Assembly: GCF_026914185.1 (NCBI RefSeq)
Contig: NC_070562.1
Coordinates: 3,534,001 to 3,598,000, forward strand
Origin: Puccinia triticina
Taxonomy: Eukaryota; Basidiomycota; Pucciniomycetes; Pucciniales; Pucciniaceae
Direction: 5' to 3'
Length of the DNA stretch: 64,000 nt
Shown here: one piece after another, positions 10,187 to 20,684 of the stretch
Layout: every line of letters begins with the position of its first letter
Numbering within the stretch: the stretch's first letter is position 1
Position numbers and translations under genes: made by a program
The notes under the pieces: generated by a model
The model's database searches: none
Told to the model about the DNA's origin: nothing
The model's input: only the letters and a program-made list of their open reading frames with translations

Positions 10187-10880
10187 GTTCTGAATCCACC
10201 TTTTCCAATTTGCTTTCCCAATACCTAGGTCAGCAATCTTCCCACCGCTTAAGGATCTCCTCCTTGAGCTTGGTCCAATCCTTTGTCTTGAACCCCTTCA
10301 TTTCCTCAACTTCCTGCAAGTCTTCACCCTCCGCAAAGAAGTTGACCACCTAATCTGCTTTATCCGCATCAGTCAGGCCTTCCTGGAGTGCTGCTCTTTC
10401 AAACCGGTCAATACAGTGCTCCACTTCCGCCTCTGAGAGCTTGAGGTGCGGATAATCCCTTGGCCGTATCTTTGCACCGCTTGGCGCAGGAGCCTCAGGT
10501 TGTTGTCCACCTGTTACTTTGTCCATGATCTCGTCTTTGCAGGTCTCTTCTGGAAGAACTCCGTAAGTTCTGCTCAATGTTCCTACTTCTGGTTCTGATC
10601 TTCCGGTTGGCACCCCTGATTGGTTGTTAAGGGTGCTACGCTGATATAGTTGTTACCTCCTTTCTACAATGGACTGGTTAGGAGAAAACTTACTCTGCAC
10701 TGACAAAAAGGATAATTGCCCTAGCAAGTCTCTTGGTCTCCCGGCTGCCCCTAACCACAATTGTGTTTTGGCAGACACTGAGGAAGAACCTTCTCCGCTT
10801 TCCGCAGTTACTGTGTCTCCGCTATCCAACAAACTGCCTGATACAATTTGAGCTTCTTTGCTGCCTTCCAAAGGGTTCAT
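10187..10880 (-). pseudogene. Gypsy-type gag remnant
   Basis: On the minus strand an ATG at 10880 opens a frame broken by a stop near 10653. It continues in another frame through 10613-10350, stops again after the residues DADKAD, and goes on as recognisable coding sequence to about 10200. The stretch reading RPRDYPHLKLSEAEVEHCI, followed by a helical region and a KDWTKLKEEILKRW end, has the look of capsid-region Gag in rust Ty3/gypsy elements. It lies directly inside the LTR at 11069-12456 on the same strand, as gag should. At least two in-frame stops make it non-functional. No pol genes are seen to its left. Confidence 0.6.
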
Positions 10881-11128
10881 TCACCAGTTCCGCAAGTATG
10901 TAGTTCCCAAGTATCCGATATAAAGGATGGTCAGTGGGTGGAAATGACCACTAGCCGCCTTCTTCAAGAAAGAATATATGTGTCCAGGCTGAGTGATTAT
11001 TGGTGTCTTGGCTCTGCAACGCTACTATCCGCTAGCCTTCAGCGCTCCTCTTTGAGCCTGATCTATAGTGTAATAATCTGCAAGTGAATAAAGCTCCGCA
11101 CTCCACAATTAATCCCGTAAGTAAAGAC

Positions 11129-11902
11129 AACGGTGGGTAGTTACGTTACGTTGCGTTATCCGCGCTATTTGCGTAACGTAACTAACTCTGTTATCCACCG
11201 CGCCCCGTTACGTTACGAGTAACGGGCCTTTTAAGCGCCATATGGTTAGTGTAACGGGTCTTTTTCCAACGCCTTTACGCTACGTTATTGCTTGGATAAC
11301 GCGATAACGAGCCCTCAAGGGCTGTTTTGGCGCTGAAATCAGCTCATTATCAACGGTGGGTAGTTACATTGCCAATAACGGTAACGTAACGGTAACGTAA
11401 CAATTTTTCAGCCGTTATCGTTACCGTTATTCGTAACGGCAGTGCGTTACGGTACCGCTGGAACGTGACAGAAAAATATTGGTGTTCGTTACGTTACTGG
11501 CGCCTGCGGAGCGCCATATAACGCCCGATAACGGCCAATTTTGGACCGTTACGCGTTATCTGGTGGATAACGCGCAGTAACGACCTCAAAAAAACAGCCC
11601 GTTACGTTACGCGCAAGGCATGCAAAGACCCCGTTACAAATAACGTAACGGGCAGCTGCGGGTAACGAGGGTAGTTACGTTACCCAAATTACGTGAATAA
11701 CGTAACGTAACGTAACTACCCATTGCTGTCATTATCTGGCGCGCCGCGGGCCCCAATAACGTAATGAGCAGAAAAAAATGGTGCGAGCAGTGGCGCAATA
11801 ACGTAGCAAACCACCGTTACGAGTAACTGTAACAATAACGGCTCAAAAACCATTAGGTTACTGTTACGTTACCGTTATTGGTAATGTAACAACCCACCGC
11901 TG
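11129..11902. mobile_element. hAT-like MITE (outer) built of TAACG/CGTTA motifs
   Basis: The ends AACGGTGGGTAGTTACG and CAACCCACCGCTG are inverted. An 8-base duplication GTAAAGAC/GTAAAGAT (11121-11128, 11903-11910) flanks them. The second LTR copy at 34487-34510 lacks the insertion. The interior is almost entirely TAACG and its complement. It is itself interrupted by 11352-11728. Confidence 0.75.
11352..11728. mobile_element. hAT-like MITE (inner) nested in a relative
   Basis: The left end AACGGTGGGTAGTTAC and the right end CTACCCATTGCTG are inverted, and a perfect 8-base duplication TCATTATC lies at 11344-11351 and 11729-11736. The interior again consists of CGTTA/TAACG pentamers. It must be younger than the 11129-11902 element that contains it. 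Confidence 0.75.
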
Positions 11903-12456
11903 GTAAAGATAAGGTCACGTAAAACTCTTCTAATACTCTTGTACATCTGTAAGTGTAAGTAAAATAATGAGTGGTCCGTCAGATGATGGAAAACTTCCTT
12001 CCCTACATACAATTCGCCTTTCCCACCCAATCAGGCAGATCCAACACCTTCCCGCACTAGTCCGTCAGCTCCGCCCGCTTTCCCGCACGTCACCATCCCA
12101 GACTCCACTCCTCTTCAACACCCTCTTTTTAGCCCCCGTCAGTCAGTCTCTCCCCACCGCCTCCGCCCCAGTTCCACCCGCTTGTGGAACCCGCTTTGGC
12201 TGCCTTAGCTCACCTGCTGACGCGCTGCTGCTACCAGTCCGCTGCAGTCCAGCCCTGTCTTCCCGCTCTGGTCTGCTCATCTGATTTGCAATCTGAAATC
12301 CGCAATCCATGATCTGTGCATTCCAGCCGCGCATGACTTTCCGTGCTTTCTGACATCATACTCAGTGCTTATGTCACCAGAATACACTCTGTGCATTCCC
12401 GCCCGTGCTATCTCCGGGTGGACATTCTACCATGCCTGCCTATATAAATCACCACA

Positions 12457-13160
12457 ATGTATAATTATTTCCTCAGTTAAAATTAAAAATACATTCATGT
12501 ACTTATAAACTGGGGAGCTTGTTTGAGGCTTGGAAAGCAAAAGTTACCAATGTATCCAAGGAGTGTTTCATTTTCATTTGTGGTGCATACAAGTGGTATT
12601 ACATGAGTGTTCGAAAATGGCAATGTGCACACATTGCCTCCTTTTTTGGGGCGGTGTGAGTTATTGGTATTTTTCTGCCTGAGAGCTTCAGCAAATTTGT
12701 GGCTTTTGGCTAACTTTTTGGATCAAAGTGAAATTACATAGCGCACACTCTTTGTGAGTCAGCAAGGTGAAGTGCAGAGGATAGCTGAGCATTTCAGCTT
12801 CAATGTACTCCACAAATGATAGAAGGTACCCCAGAGGAGAAGTCTTGCCCTTGCCCAGTAGTTGAGGTGGTTAGAGGATAGAATCCATATGGAACTTGGT
12901 GGAATTTAAATACACAGTTCTGGCCAAACACCCAAAAATGAGAAACTTTGGAAGTGGAAAGGGAGGACAGTATGAGGAGTTATAATGTCCTGATTGGCAC
13001 CAAAAGGAAGAGAAATTTTACGTCTTTAATCTGGTACCACAGGCGTGAAGTACTTGTCAGGGGAAGACACCGGAAAGGGGGGCAGGAAAAAACTCCCACC
13101 AAAAGGGTAAAGGCCCTCACTCCAAAATTTTGTGATTGCCTGCAAGTCCCTCCTTTGGAC
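12457..13160. other. No gene recognised
   Basis: This stretch is AT-rich, with one 94-codon frame at 12948-13232 that runs into the neighbouring repeat and shows no domain. It is probably decayed repeat DNA. Confidence 0.35.
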
Positions 13161-13164
13161 TCGA

Positions 13165-13498
13165 GGTCGTGCTTTGCGCAGCGCTGCGCTACAGCCGCTA
13201 CGCTACGCTACGTTGCGCTAAGGCGCTTTTAGCGGAAAAAAGGCACTTTTTGCCGCGAAAAACGCTTTAGCGCAGCATAGCGCGCGCTCTTTTGCGCCTT
13301 GTGTGCTTAGCGTTAGCGCAATTGCGCGCATCTGCGCTAACGCTACGCTAAAAGCTAAAATAGCTTTGCATCCTTTGCGCGTAGCGTTAGCGCAGATGCG
13401 CGCAACTGCGCTAACACTACGCTAAAAAATAGCGCATTTGCGCTGCGCTACGCTACGCTAACAGCTATGTTAGCATAGCTGCCCCACTGTTGTTTGGA
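13165..13498. repeat. TAGCG/CGCTA self-complementary low-complexity block
   Basis: The block is made mostly of CGCTA, TAGCG and GCGCA words in both orientations and matches the interior of the MITE at 25856-26331. The right edge ends CCCCACTGTTG like other members of the group. The expected GGTGGG left end is missing, so it is probably truncated on the left. Confidence 0.6.
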
Positions 13499-13499
13499 G

Positions 13500-13939
13500 G
13501 TCACGCTTTGCGCCAGAACAGGCTACCAGGGCCCTCCAAAGCAAGGGACTTGTGATAAGTCAGGTATTCTAAGGGGTGGGTGAATTTCACATGGTACATT
13601 TTTATAGTGACACAAGAATGTAAGCCCCCCACATGTAAAAATCGTTAATCCTTGATTAATGCAATGCAGCACCCTTCAACTTAGGTTGGTTGTTTCTTAC
13701 TCAAGACAACATTGCTGCCATGTTTAGTGCACCTCTCACTCTGAGAGATCTGCAAAGTCTAGCTACATGGGGGCTCATTCAAGGAAACCAAGGCAACAAT
13801 TTCTATTAGAATTAAGGAAACCAGAGATGCAATGAAAGTGAGAGGAAATAGCTGGGAAATCAGAATTAAACCCAGAGTGATGAATGGAATCTATTGTGGA
13901 TGTGGAAGAATGCCAGAGAATGTTTGCACACATGCTGAC
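13500..13939. other. 3' flank of the large unknown gene; nothing recognised
   Basis: This is non-coding sequence downstream (on the minus strand) of the 13940-18292 gene. No gene or repeat was recognised. Confidence 0.35.
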
Positions 13940-16900
13940 TCAGAAACCCATGCGAAAACTTTCCAGCATCACGATTATTAAGAAAATCATCATCGCAACA
14001 GAAAGTAGTGTTTTAATTTTCTTCATCCCATCGCACTGCAATGCAGCCCAACGAAGTGCTATCGTCTCTCCCCATGAATACACATTCTTGCTTGGATTGT
14101 ATTGGTGGGTAAAGAGACTCCTATACCAAATTGAAACAGCACTCTGCGGATATCCCCAATAGCTCGGTCTGACGGATAGAGGGCATTGACCATCGCCATA
14201 GTCAAGTCCAAGGTCACGCCAGATTGGTAGGAAGCCCTTGTAGGATGGATTCTCTGATTGATCGCAACTTTTGATATGTAGCTGGCTGATTACCCGCAGA
14301 CGATCCTGATATAAGCCCCCACATTCATTGTGCAGCCAGGCACGCTCGGGTGATTCGATCCAAGGTTCATGGACATCGAAGACTCTCAGAAGGTCATCAA
14401 TAACTGTTCCAGCAAGGTCTGAGTTTTCGTATTTTTTTGGGAGGTTATTGAAGCCGAATAGAAGTGCATCTCCCACCATCAACACTGTAAGCAAGTCTAC
14501 TCCGTACTTTTTCTTGGCATCTGCGAGATGGAATCGATTGTACCAACGATTGCCACTGTGGGTTCGTTTCCTCAGATATTGGTCGAGGAGCAACCTTCTT
14601 TCCGTTTCTTCTTTCCCGTATACTTCTTCCATCAATTCCTTTACGGTGTATTTGGAATCCCCGACAGGGCCATCCATCTTGCAAAGACCTGCCGTCCATG
14701 GAGAAAAACATGGAATATTAACAGTTGATGTAGCAACTGTTGAAATCCCCAACCTGTGCTCAAAGACGTCCGAGTGGCATGTTTTCATGCCACCCAGGCC
14801 CAAAAGCTTGCTCTTCCAGAACTTCCAGTTTCGTGCGTGAGTCTCCTCTTGTAAACAAACCAATAATGCAGCAAATCGTCTGTTACTTTCCGCGTGGCCC
14901 AGCATCTTTTGAAAATAAGCTTCGAATAGTTTGATGTTGAACTTCTTATAACGGTGATTCAATCTTAATCTGTCATACAATATATTCACGTGGTAGTCTG
15001 GTGAAATGCCACAATGAGGTGTTTTGCAATGCAAGTTCAATATCAGAGCCAGCCGAGCCATCAAGCTGATTTCTAGCTTCTTGTCCCAATCCGAAACTGT
15101 GCCTTCTCCCCACAATCTGTCGAACTTTGTGCGGGCTGAGTCTGAAAACTGGTACAAGCGGAGGGGCCTGTACGCTGCTAGATCTTTATGCCTGATTGAG
15201 TCGTTTAACACATCAAAGACCTTGGAAATTTTATTTGTGAACACGTAGTCTTCAATTTTTATGGGCGCCAGCATTGAGGTCGCGGGTATTGTTTGGAGAT
15301 TCTGCTCATTGAAATGTGCTTTGTACTCTTGAAATGATTTTTCAAGATGCCTGTCCTGCGAAGCATAATCCGTTTCAAAGTGGAGCGGAACAGACAGAAT
15401 CGGCTTTTTTAGATGGGGATATTTTATTTTATGATCGACTAGCTTGAGGATCCATTTTTCCTCTTCAATAACTTCTGGCGTTTGCCGAAAATTGCGGGGG
15501 CGAGAAGACGTGGCACTGAGATGAGATACATTCTCGGAACTTTGCCCTTGATTCAAAGTGCTTCTACCTTGAATTGATTCGTCGGAGCCAACAATTAATT
15601 TGTCTGAAAGCTTATTGGCGGTGACTGGATCAGCAGTTTCGAGACTAGCAGCCATCTCTTGAGCTTGCAGGTGCTTCTTCGAATTCTCGTCCGTCGCTGG
15701 CAGGCTTCGGTTGACCGTATCCTTGGGTGACAGCATTGCCTCTAGTCCGTTTTGATTGCCTCCGGAGCTGTCTCCCTGGTAATTTCGTTCGCCAAGCTTC
15801 GTGCTTTCATCGCTTGACGCAGTCTTTGGCGTCTCATTTTCATCGACTGGAAATTTTTCATTCTGCGGTATATCCTGAACTATACGCCCCCCCGTCGCAG
15901 GTTCGGCCTTTTGGGTGCGTCGTTTTTTCTTTGCGTCCATTTGGGTGGCTTCCCAGTCTTTTTTCTTCTTCTCGCGTTCTTTTCGCGCCTTTTCGAGATC
16001 CGCTGCTTCCGATGCTGTAGGTTCAGCCTTACCGCGCTTTGTGTCACTTCCTTTCTTTTTTGTGTTGTCTCTCTTGTATGATACGGATTCTCTTTGCAGT
16101 GTTTGTTGAATGATTTGCTTGATGTCTGGAGCCGGGAGGAAAGGTTCAACCGGCGTTTTTTCTCTTCGCAACTCATCAGGTTTGACTTCGAGTGCTTTAC
16201 TCAGCTGTTGCTCCTCGCTTCGTTGGTTGGACTTTTGGAGGTCTACTTTTCCATTTTTTGCGCTGGCGTGTAGGAAATCTCCAAGTGTTGGTCGAAGACG
16301 ATTCTCGCCTACTTCAGCAAGGGATTCTGATTCATCGGAGGCTCCAGGCTCTATCGAATTGCCTGCTCTGACCTGTTCTTGGCTGAGCTATTTAGTTTTC
16401 AAGCAGTTAGTTGCCCACTTCAACCAGAAATATATGATTGTTTTAATTGGTTTCATACCATGACAATCGGACTCACTCTCTGGGATTGATCATCAGAAAA
16501 GAGTTTGGAAATTTTCGGTGTCTCATCTTTCCTTTGGCAGTCAATCTGTATCAGAAGTTGACCGCATAATTTGTGAAGAGTGTAGAATTAGTTTCCGGCG
16601 GGCAGATTTGTGAGAGTAAATGCTTAAGCTATTGAATCGGAACCTACAGACGGGAATATAGTGCCCACTTTGGCCTGTTCTTGGCTGAGCTATTTAGTTT
16701 TCAAGCAGTTAGTTGTCCAATTCAACCAGAAATATATGATTTTTTCAATTGGATTCATGTCGTGGTAATCGGACTCACTCTCTGGGATTGATCATCAGAA
16801 ATAAGTTTGGAAATTTTTGGTGTCTCATCTTTCCATTGGGAGTCCGTCTGTATCAGAATTTGAACGCATGATTGTTGAAGAGTGTAGAATTAGTTTCCGG

Positions 16901-18292
16901 CGGGCAAACTTGTGAGGGCAGATGCTTCAGCTATTGAATCGTAACCTACAGACGGGAATATACTAGTTTGTCGAATTGATGTCACTGGTTTACTAGTCTG
17001 GCATCGCGAGTGGCCTATGTTTCTATCATTGTTTATTTCTTTTCCCTTCTGATGCCGCCGCATATTCTCCAAATGCCCAGCTGCAGCATTATGCTTTTGA
17101 TGCATATTTCCGGAGCTGATTGGCCCACTATTAGAATTATCCAATGAATGAGTTCGCAAGTTTTGATGATCACGAGTTTCCATCTTCCCAGAATTGTGCG
17201 TTAATTTGTCGGTCGGAAAGCTGGGGGGATTTCCAACATTCATAGGGTTGCGGTTATTAGGATTGAAAGAACTGGGCTTCAAGTCACCCCGAATATCAGC
17301 ATGGCCTGGCCTAAACGTTGCACGACCATGCTGTCCAGGCACGAAATCCGCCTGTAACCCGTAGGCGGTGAACTTCGGAGATGATCCGTCGCCAATTGCA
17401 AAGGGATGCGCCTGTGATTGCTGGAATCCTGGTGGCGGAGGCAAATGAGAGCCTCTATGATTAGCAGCCTTCTGGAGCCCAGAAAGTGCAATCATGTTGG
17501 TGTGACTGGCGAGGGAAGAGTGATCTGAACGCAAGTTATTTTCCCTAATTATTTGGGTTTTTGCAGGAACATGACCAATTGAAGCAAACGTATTTGAATC
17601 ACTGTTAATGTTAGCTTGAAGCCCTTGCGAACTGGGAGATGGATTGACACTGCGCTCTGTGTTGGACCGACGTGAGGTTGTTGGGAATAACTGGTAGCCA
17701 TTGTTATTTGCAGCGATCTATTGCGGAGCGCTCGGAGTGTCAGCAGTGCCAAATGTGATTTTGGAGTTCGAATGGTGGTCACTATTTCCAAGCTTACAGA
17801 TTTGTCAAAGTTCTGTACCGCATTCGTAGCTGGCCGAGCAAGCCCGTATTGAGAGCCTAGTGGATCATACCGCTGGCCATGCCGATCAAGAGCGTCATGG
17901 CTATAATAAGGCATGTTGCGGATGTTGGTTACGCGACTAGATCCGATCTTTTGCGTCTCTCCGTTGTATGGTAGATGGCGGTAAGAATCCAAGGTAGCTG
18001 CTCGCGCATCGTATGCCATCTCAACGACCCGCGTTGGCTGGCTGTCCAAGTCCGAGTCCGGCGTGTCTGAGTCCAATGGCAATACTGACAGCACGAGATC
18101 GACAGTCTTTCCATCACAACCGGATTCGTCGATGTTGATTGGGCTGGTGTCGGCGGCGTGGGCTGACACTGAAGCGGCACCAATGTCCCCTGGGGGGGAA
18201 TTTTTGATGGGCGGAGTTGCTTTGATTTGATTCGAGATAGTTAACAGTATACATATTGATGCTAGCTGCGAGAGAAACCCAGAGGGACGCAT
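13940..18292 (-). CDS. Large predicted secreted or membrane protein of unknown family (about 1302 aa, six exons)
   Basis: Model from the ATG at 18292: exons 18292-17798, 17717-16950, 16847-16779, 16689-16648, 16545-16459 and 16387-13940. Every junction is phase 0, with GT donors (for example GTAAGC at 17797) and AG acceptors, several preceded by CTAAC/CTAAT. Residues 1-25 look like a signal peptide with a LASICILLTI core. The middle is Ser/Asn/Pro-rich. Exon 6 starts with a Lys/Glu-rich charged stretch, then a folded region of about 500 residues rich in Trp, Tyr and His. Just before the stop is a hydrophobic segment (LLSVAMMIFLIIVML), so the mature protein may be membrane-anchored. I recognise no family; a lineage-specific rust secretome protein is an inference. 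Exons 3-5 come from a tandem duplication. A broken copy of exon 1 lies upstream at 19274-19700. Confidence 0.6.
16372..16963 (-). repeat. Tandem duplication of about 302 bases inside a gene
   Basis: Copy one (16372-16673) and copy two (16674-about 16963) align along their length with scattered substitutions. Each carries a GTAGGT donor, a GATACAG acceptor, a 23-codon exon core and an AAATAG acceptor in phase 0. The GTATGA donor of copy one (16458) is destroyed in copy two, but a GTGAGT donor at 16778 keeps the frame. Confidence 0.85.
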
Positions 18293-19273
18293 TTTGTTCA
18301 GTGATCTGAGGGAAAGAGGGACTCTCCAACGGCATATGGTTCCGTGCTGGTCATCGCACTTCCGCTGCCGGCCTCATCACGGGCAACAGCCCTCAGCTGT
18401 CCTCAGTCGAATGAAACTCGCCAATCTGTGCCAAGCACCCCAAGAATTGTCAAAACACTTCTTTGATTCCTGTAGATGTTTGATTGGTTAGGGCGGCTCG
18501 TGACGACAGCTCTTGTGACCCATGGATATTCTGATTATGATGGGTGCAATGGAAGACCCCTGTATTTAGAAAGCAAGTCGCAAGTATTCTAAGTCGGAAG
18601 TATTGTATAGCAAAACACTGGTACTCAGTTGTAGTCTCATGTTTGCAGACCCTTGGGACATGTTTGTGCCTGGTTTTCTCCCAAATGTGATACATATTTA
18701 CCATCCGAACCACCACCCGGAATCCGAACTCTGTCAGTTTATGTTAGCCGATCGAGGTTAGCACGAACCAGACCACACAGCAACAACCCAAAGAACGGTC
18801 CCCCACAAACAGAAGAGAAGACGCATCCCTATCTGGTCATCAGCTCGAAAAAGTATTTAATACAAAAAAGTTAACACTCCATCTTCTCTGTCCCTCGATC
18901 ACCACTGTCGCGCGACAATTCAGGGCGAAGATATGCGCCAGCATATGTAGGCGTCATACACAAAGAAGAGGGCGTGCCTGTGGACGAGTCCAGATTACTG
19001 TGTACCAGTATTCAGCCCCGACCATCCCGAAAAGTACCCGTCATCCAAAATCGCCCTCACCCACCGTCTCTTCCAAGCCATCCAACCCTCTCTTGGTCCT
19101 CCCTAGTCTCAACATCAAGAATCGGACGTTCGGGTGTCCGTCTTCTTGAAGTGCTGTAAGCTCCAGCATCATCAGTCATTCCCCGCCCTTCCTACCAAAT
19201 AGCATGAATTAATCCCGATTTTTTCTGTTTCGTCTTCTGGCTGCTATCCCAGAGTCGGTCGAGTCAAATCGCA
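18293..19273. promoter_or_regulatory. Upstream region of the large unknown gene
   Basis: No coding sequence is recognised. The first few hundred bases upstream of the ATG at 18292 should hold the promoter of that minus-strand gene, but I see no clear TATA box. Confidence 0.25.
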
Positions 19274-19700
19274 TCATCCCTTCTCTGTATTTCGAAGGAC
19301 GCTAGCTATCTCCCAGCTCACATCTTCGTCAAAGTTCTGTACCGCACTCGTAGCTGCCCGAGCAACCCCGCATTCAGAGTCTTGCGGATTATACCGCTGA
19401 CCACGCCGATCAGGAGCGTGATGACTATCACATGGCATGGCAGGTATGTTGGTTACGTGACTAGATCCGATCTTTGGCGTCTCTCCGTTGTATGGTAGAT
19501 GGCGGGAAGAATCCAAGGTTGCTGCTCGCGGATCATCTGTCGTCTCAACTCCCGGCGCTGGCCGCCGGTCCGAGTCCGAGTCCAGCAAGTCGGAGCCCAG
19601 TGATAAGATTTACAGCACGAGATCGATAGTTTTTTGATCACAACCGGATTTGTCGATGTTGTTTAGGAGCTGGCGTCGCGGGCTGAAGCTGCAATACCAA
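19274..19700 (-). pseudogene. Truncated copy of exon 1 of the large unknown gene
   Basis: The minus strand matches exon 1 of the 13940-18292 gene from the GCD-KT-DLVL region to the FD-splice donor. Shared blocks include RAATLDS, HLPYNGET and KIGSS. A TAA stop replaces a serine codon near 19610, and the signal-peptide part is missing. The exon-end donor (GTGAGC) is still present at the matching place, but no downstream exons follow. This is a partial tandem duplication that has decayed. Confidence 0.7.
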
Positions 19701-20684
19701 TATCCACTGGCGAGTGATGAGGACTGCAACCAAATGATGATGGCCGGTGTGTATGAGATATACACTGCACATTTGAGCGGGAACAAATCAGCACAGACGG
19801 AGAACTTCAAGCCGGATGATAAGCCGATCATCCTCAAGTCTATTGCCAACGTACTCGCAAACAAGACACGGTAACCGGAGTCGTAAGAACCTCAGACAGA
19901 TACTTTGCCAAGTTCGCGATCGGAGATCCTCACACACGAACGTGAACTCAAGTGGCCACATTCTCTTACCCATCACCCCCGGCCACTCTAAGAATAAGAT
20001 TACTCTCTCCAGTTAAACAAACTTGATGCAGTATTTTTTTTTCGCAGTGACAGACAAGCTCCGGTGAATATATTGATTCATGGAACTCAATAAGCCTCTG
20101 TGGGGCATGAACCTGGAGCGTCCAGAGAGAGAGAGATCAGGAGAAGATACTCCTGTTACGCATGTTCGATCCATCAACCTGGGTTAGCCCTGGGAGCCCC
20201 AGAGGAAAGTGATCACAATCCCATCAAGCTCCAGTTTGAGCAGCTCACTTCGTCAGGCATATTGTTCTTATACCGCGTACCTTTCTTGCATTTTCCAAAA
20301 TAACATATATAATAACATTGATTCATGCGTGGGAAAAAAGGAAACTGAGCATCTTCATTATACTTTCGGTACATATACTCGAGGTGCATGATTTTGAAGG
20401 CTTCCCTTGCTGCATATATTTTGCCTTCTGATCTGAGCATGGTTCTTCCCTGTTCTTCCCTGTTCTTCCATGTGAGCACAGCAAGTTAAATTGAAACACT
20501 GACAGATTTCTTCAATTCAAATCTCATTCTCGGAGATCATAAAACTTGGGACTCGCAAATAGCAGACTGCTTAGATAGCGCTTTATATCCTTTAAGGATT
20601 CCTTGAGGGTATATATTTTGCTTCTCTTCCGATTGAAAATCCGTAGCAAGTGACTGGAGTCACCCGACTGGCCAAGTTTTTAAG
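19701..20684. other. Intergenic; promoter side of the GMC oxidoreductase
   Basis: No gene is recognised. Small frames exist on both strands but lack support. Confidence 0.3.

Larger units (their letters stand above)
11069..12456 (-). mobile_element. LTR family 2 (5' LTR of a gypsy-like element), split by nested MITEs
   Basis: Minus-strand sequence from TGTGGTGATTTATATAGG (12456) to TTATTACA (11069) matches the plus-strand copy at 31585-34556 over long blocks, once the insertions in each are ignored. The gag remnant follows at 10880-10187. Without the nested MITE the LTR would be about 600 bases. The boundaries are inferred from where homology to the second copy starts and from the TG...CA rule. 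Confidence 0.6.

Noticed and set aside
13940..16171. A single-exon gene starting at 16171
   Set aside because: The codon there is TTG, and the frame stays open upstream to a clear AG acceptor at 16388, continuing through five more exons to an ATG with a signal peptide.
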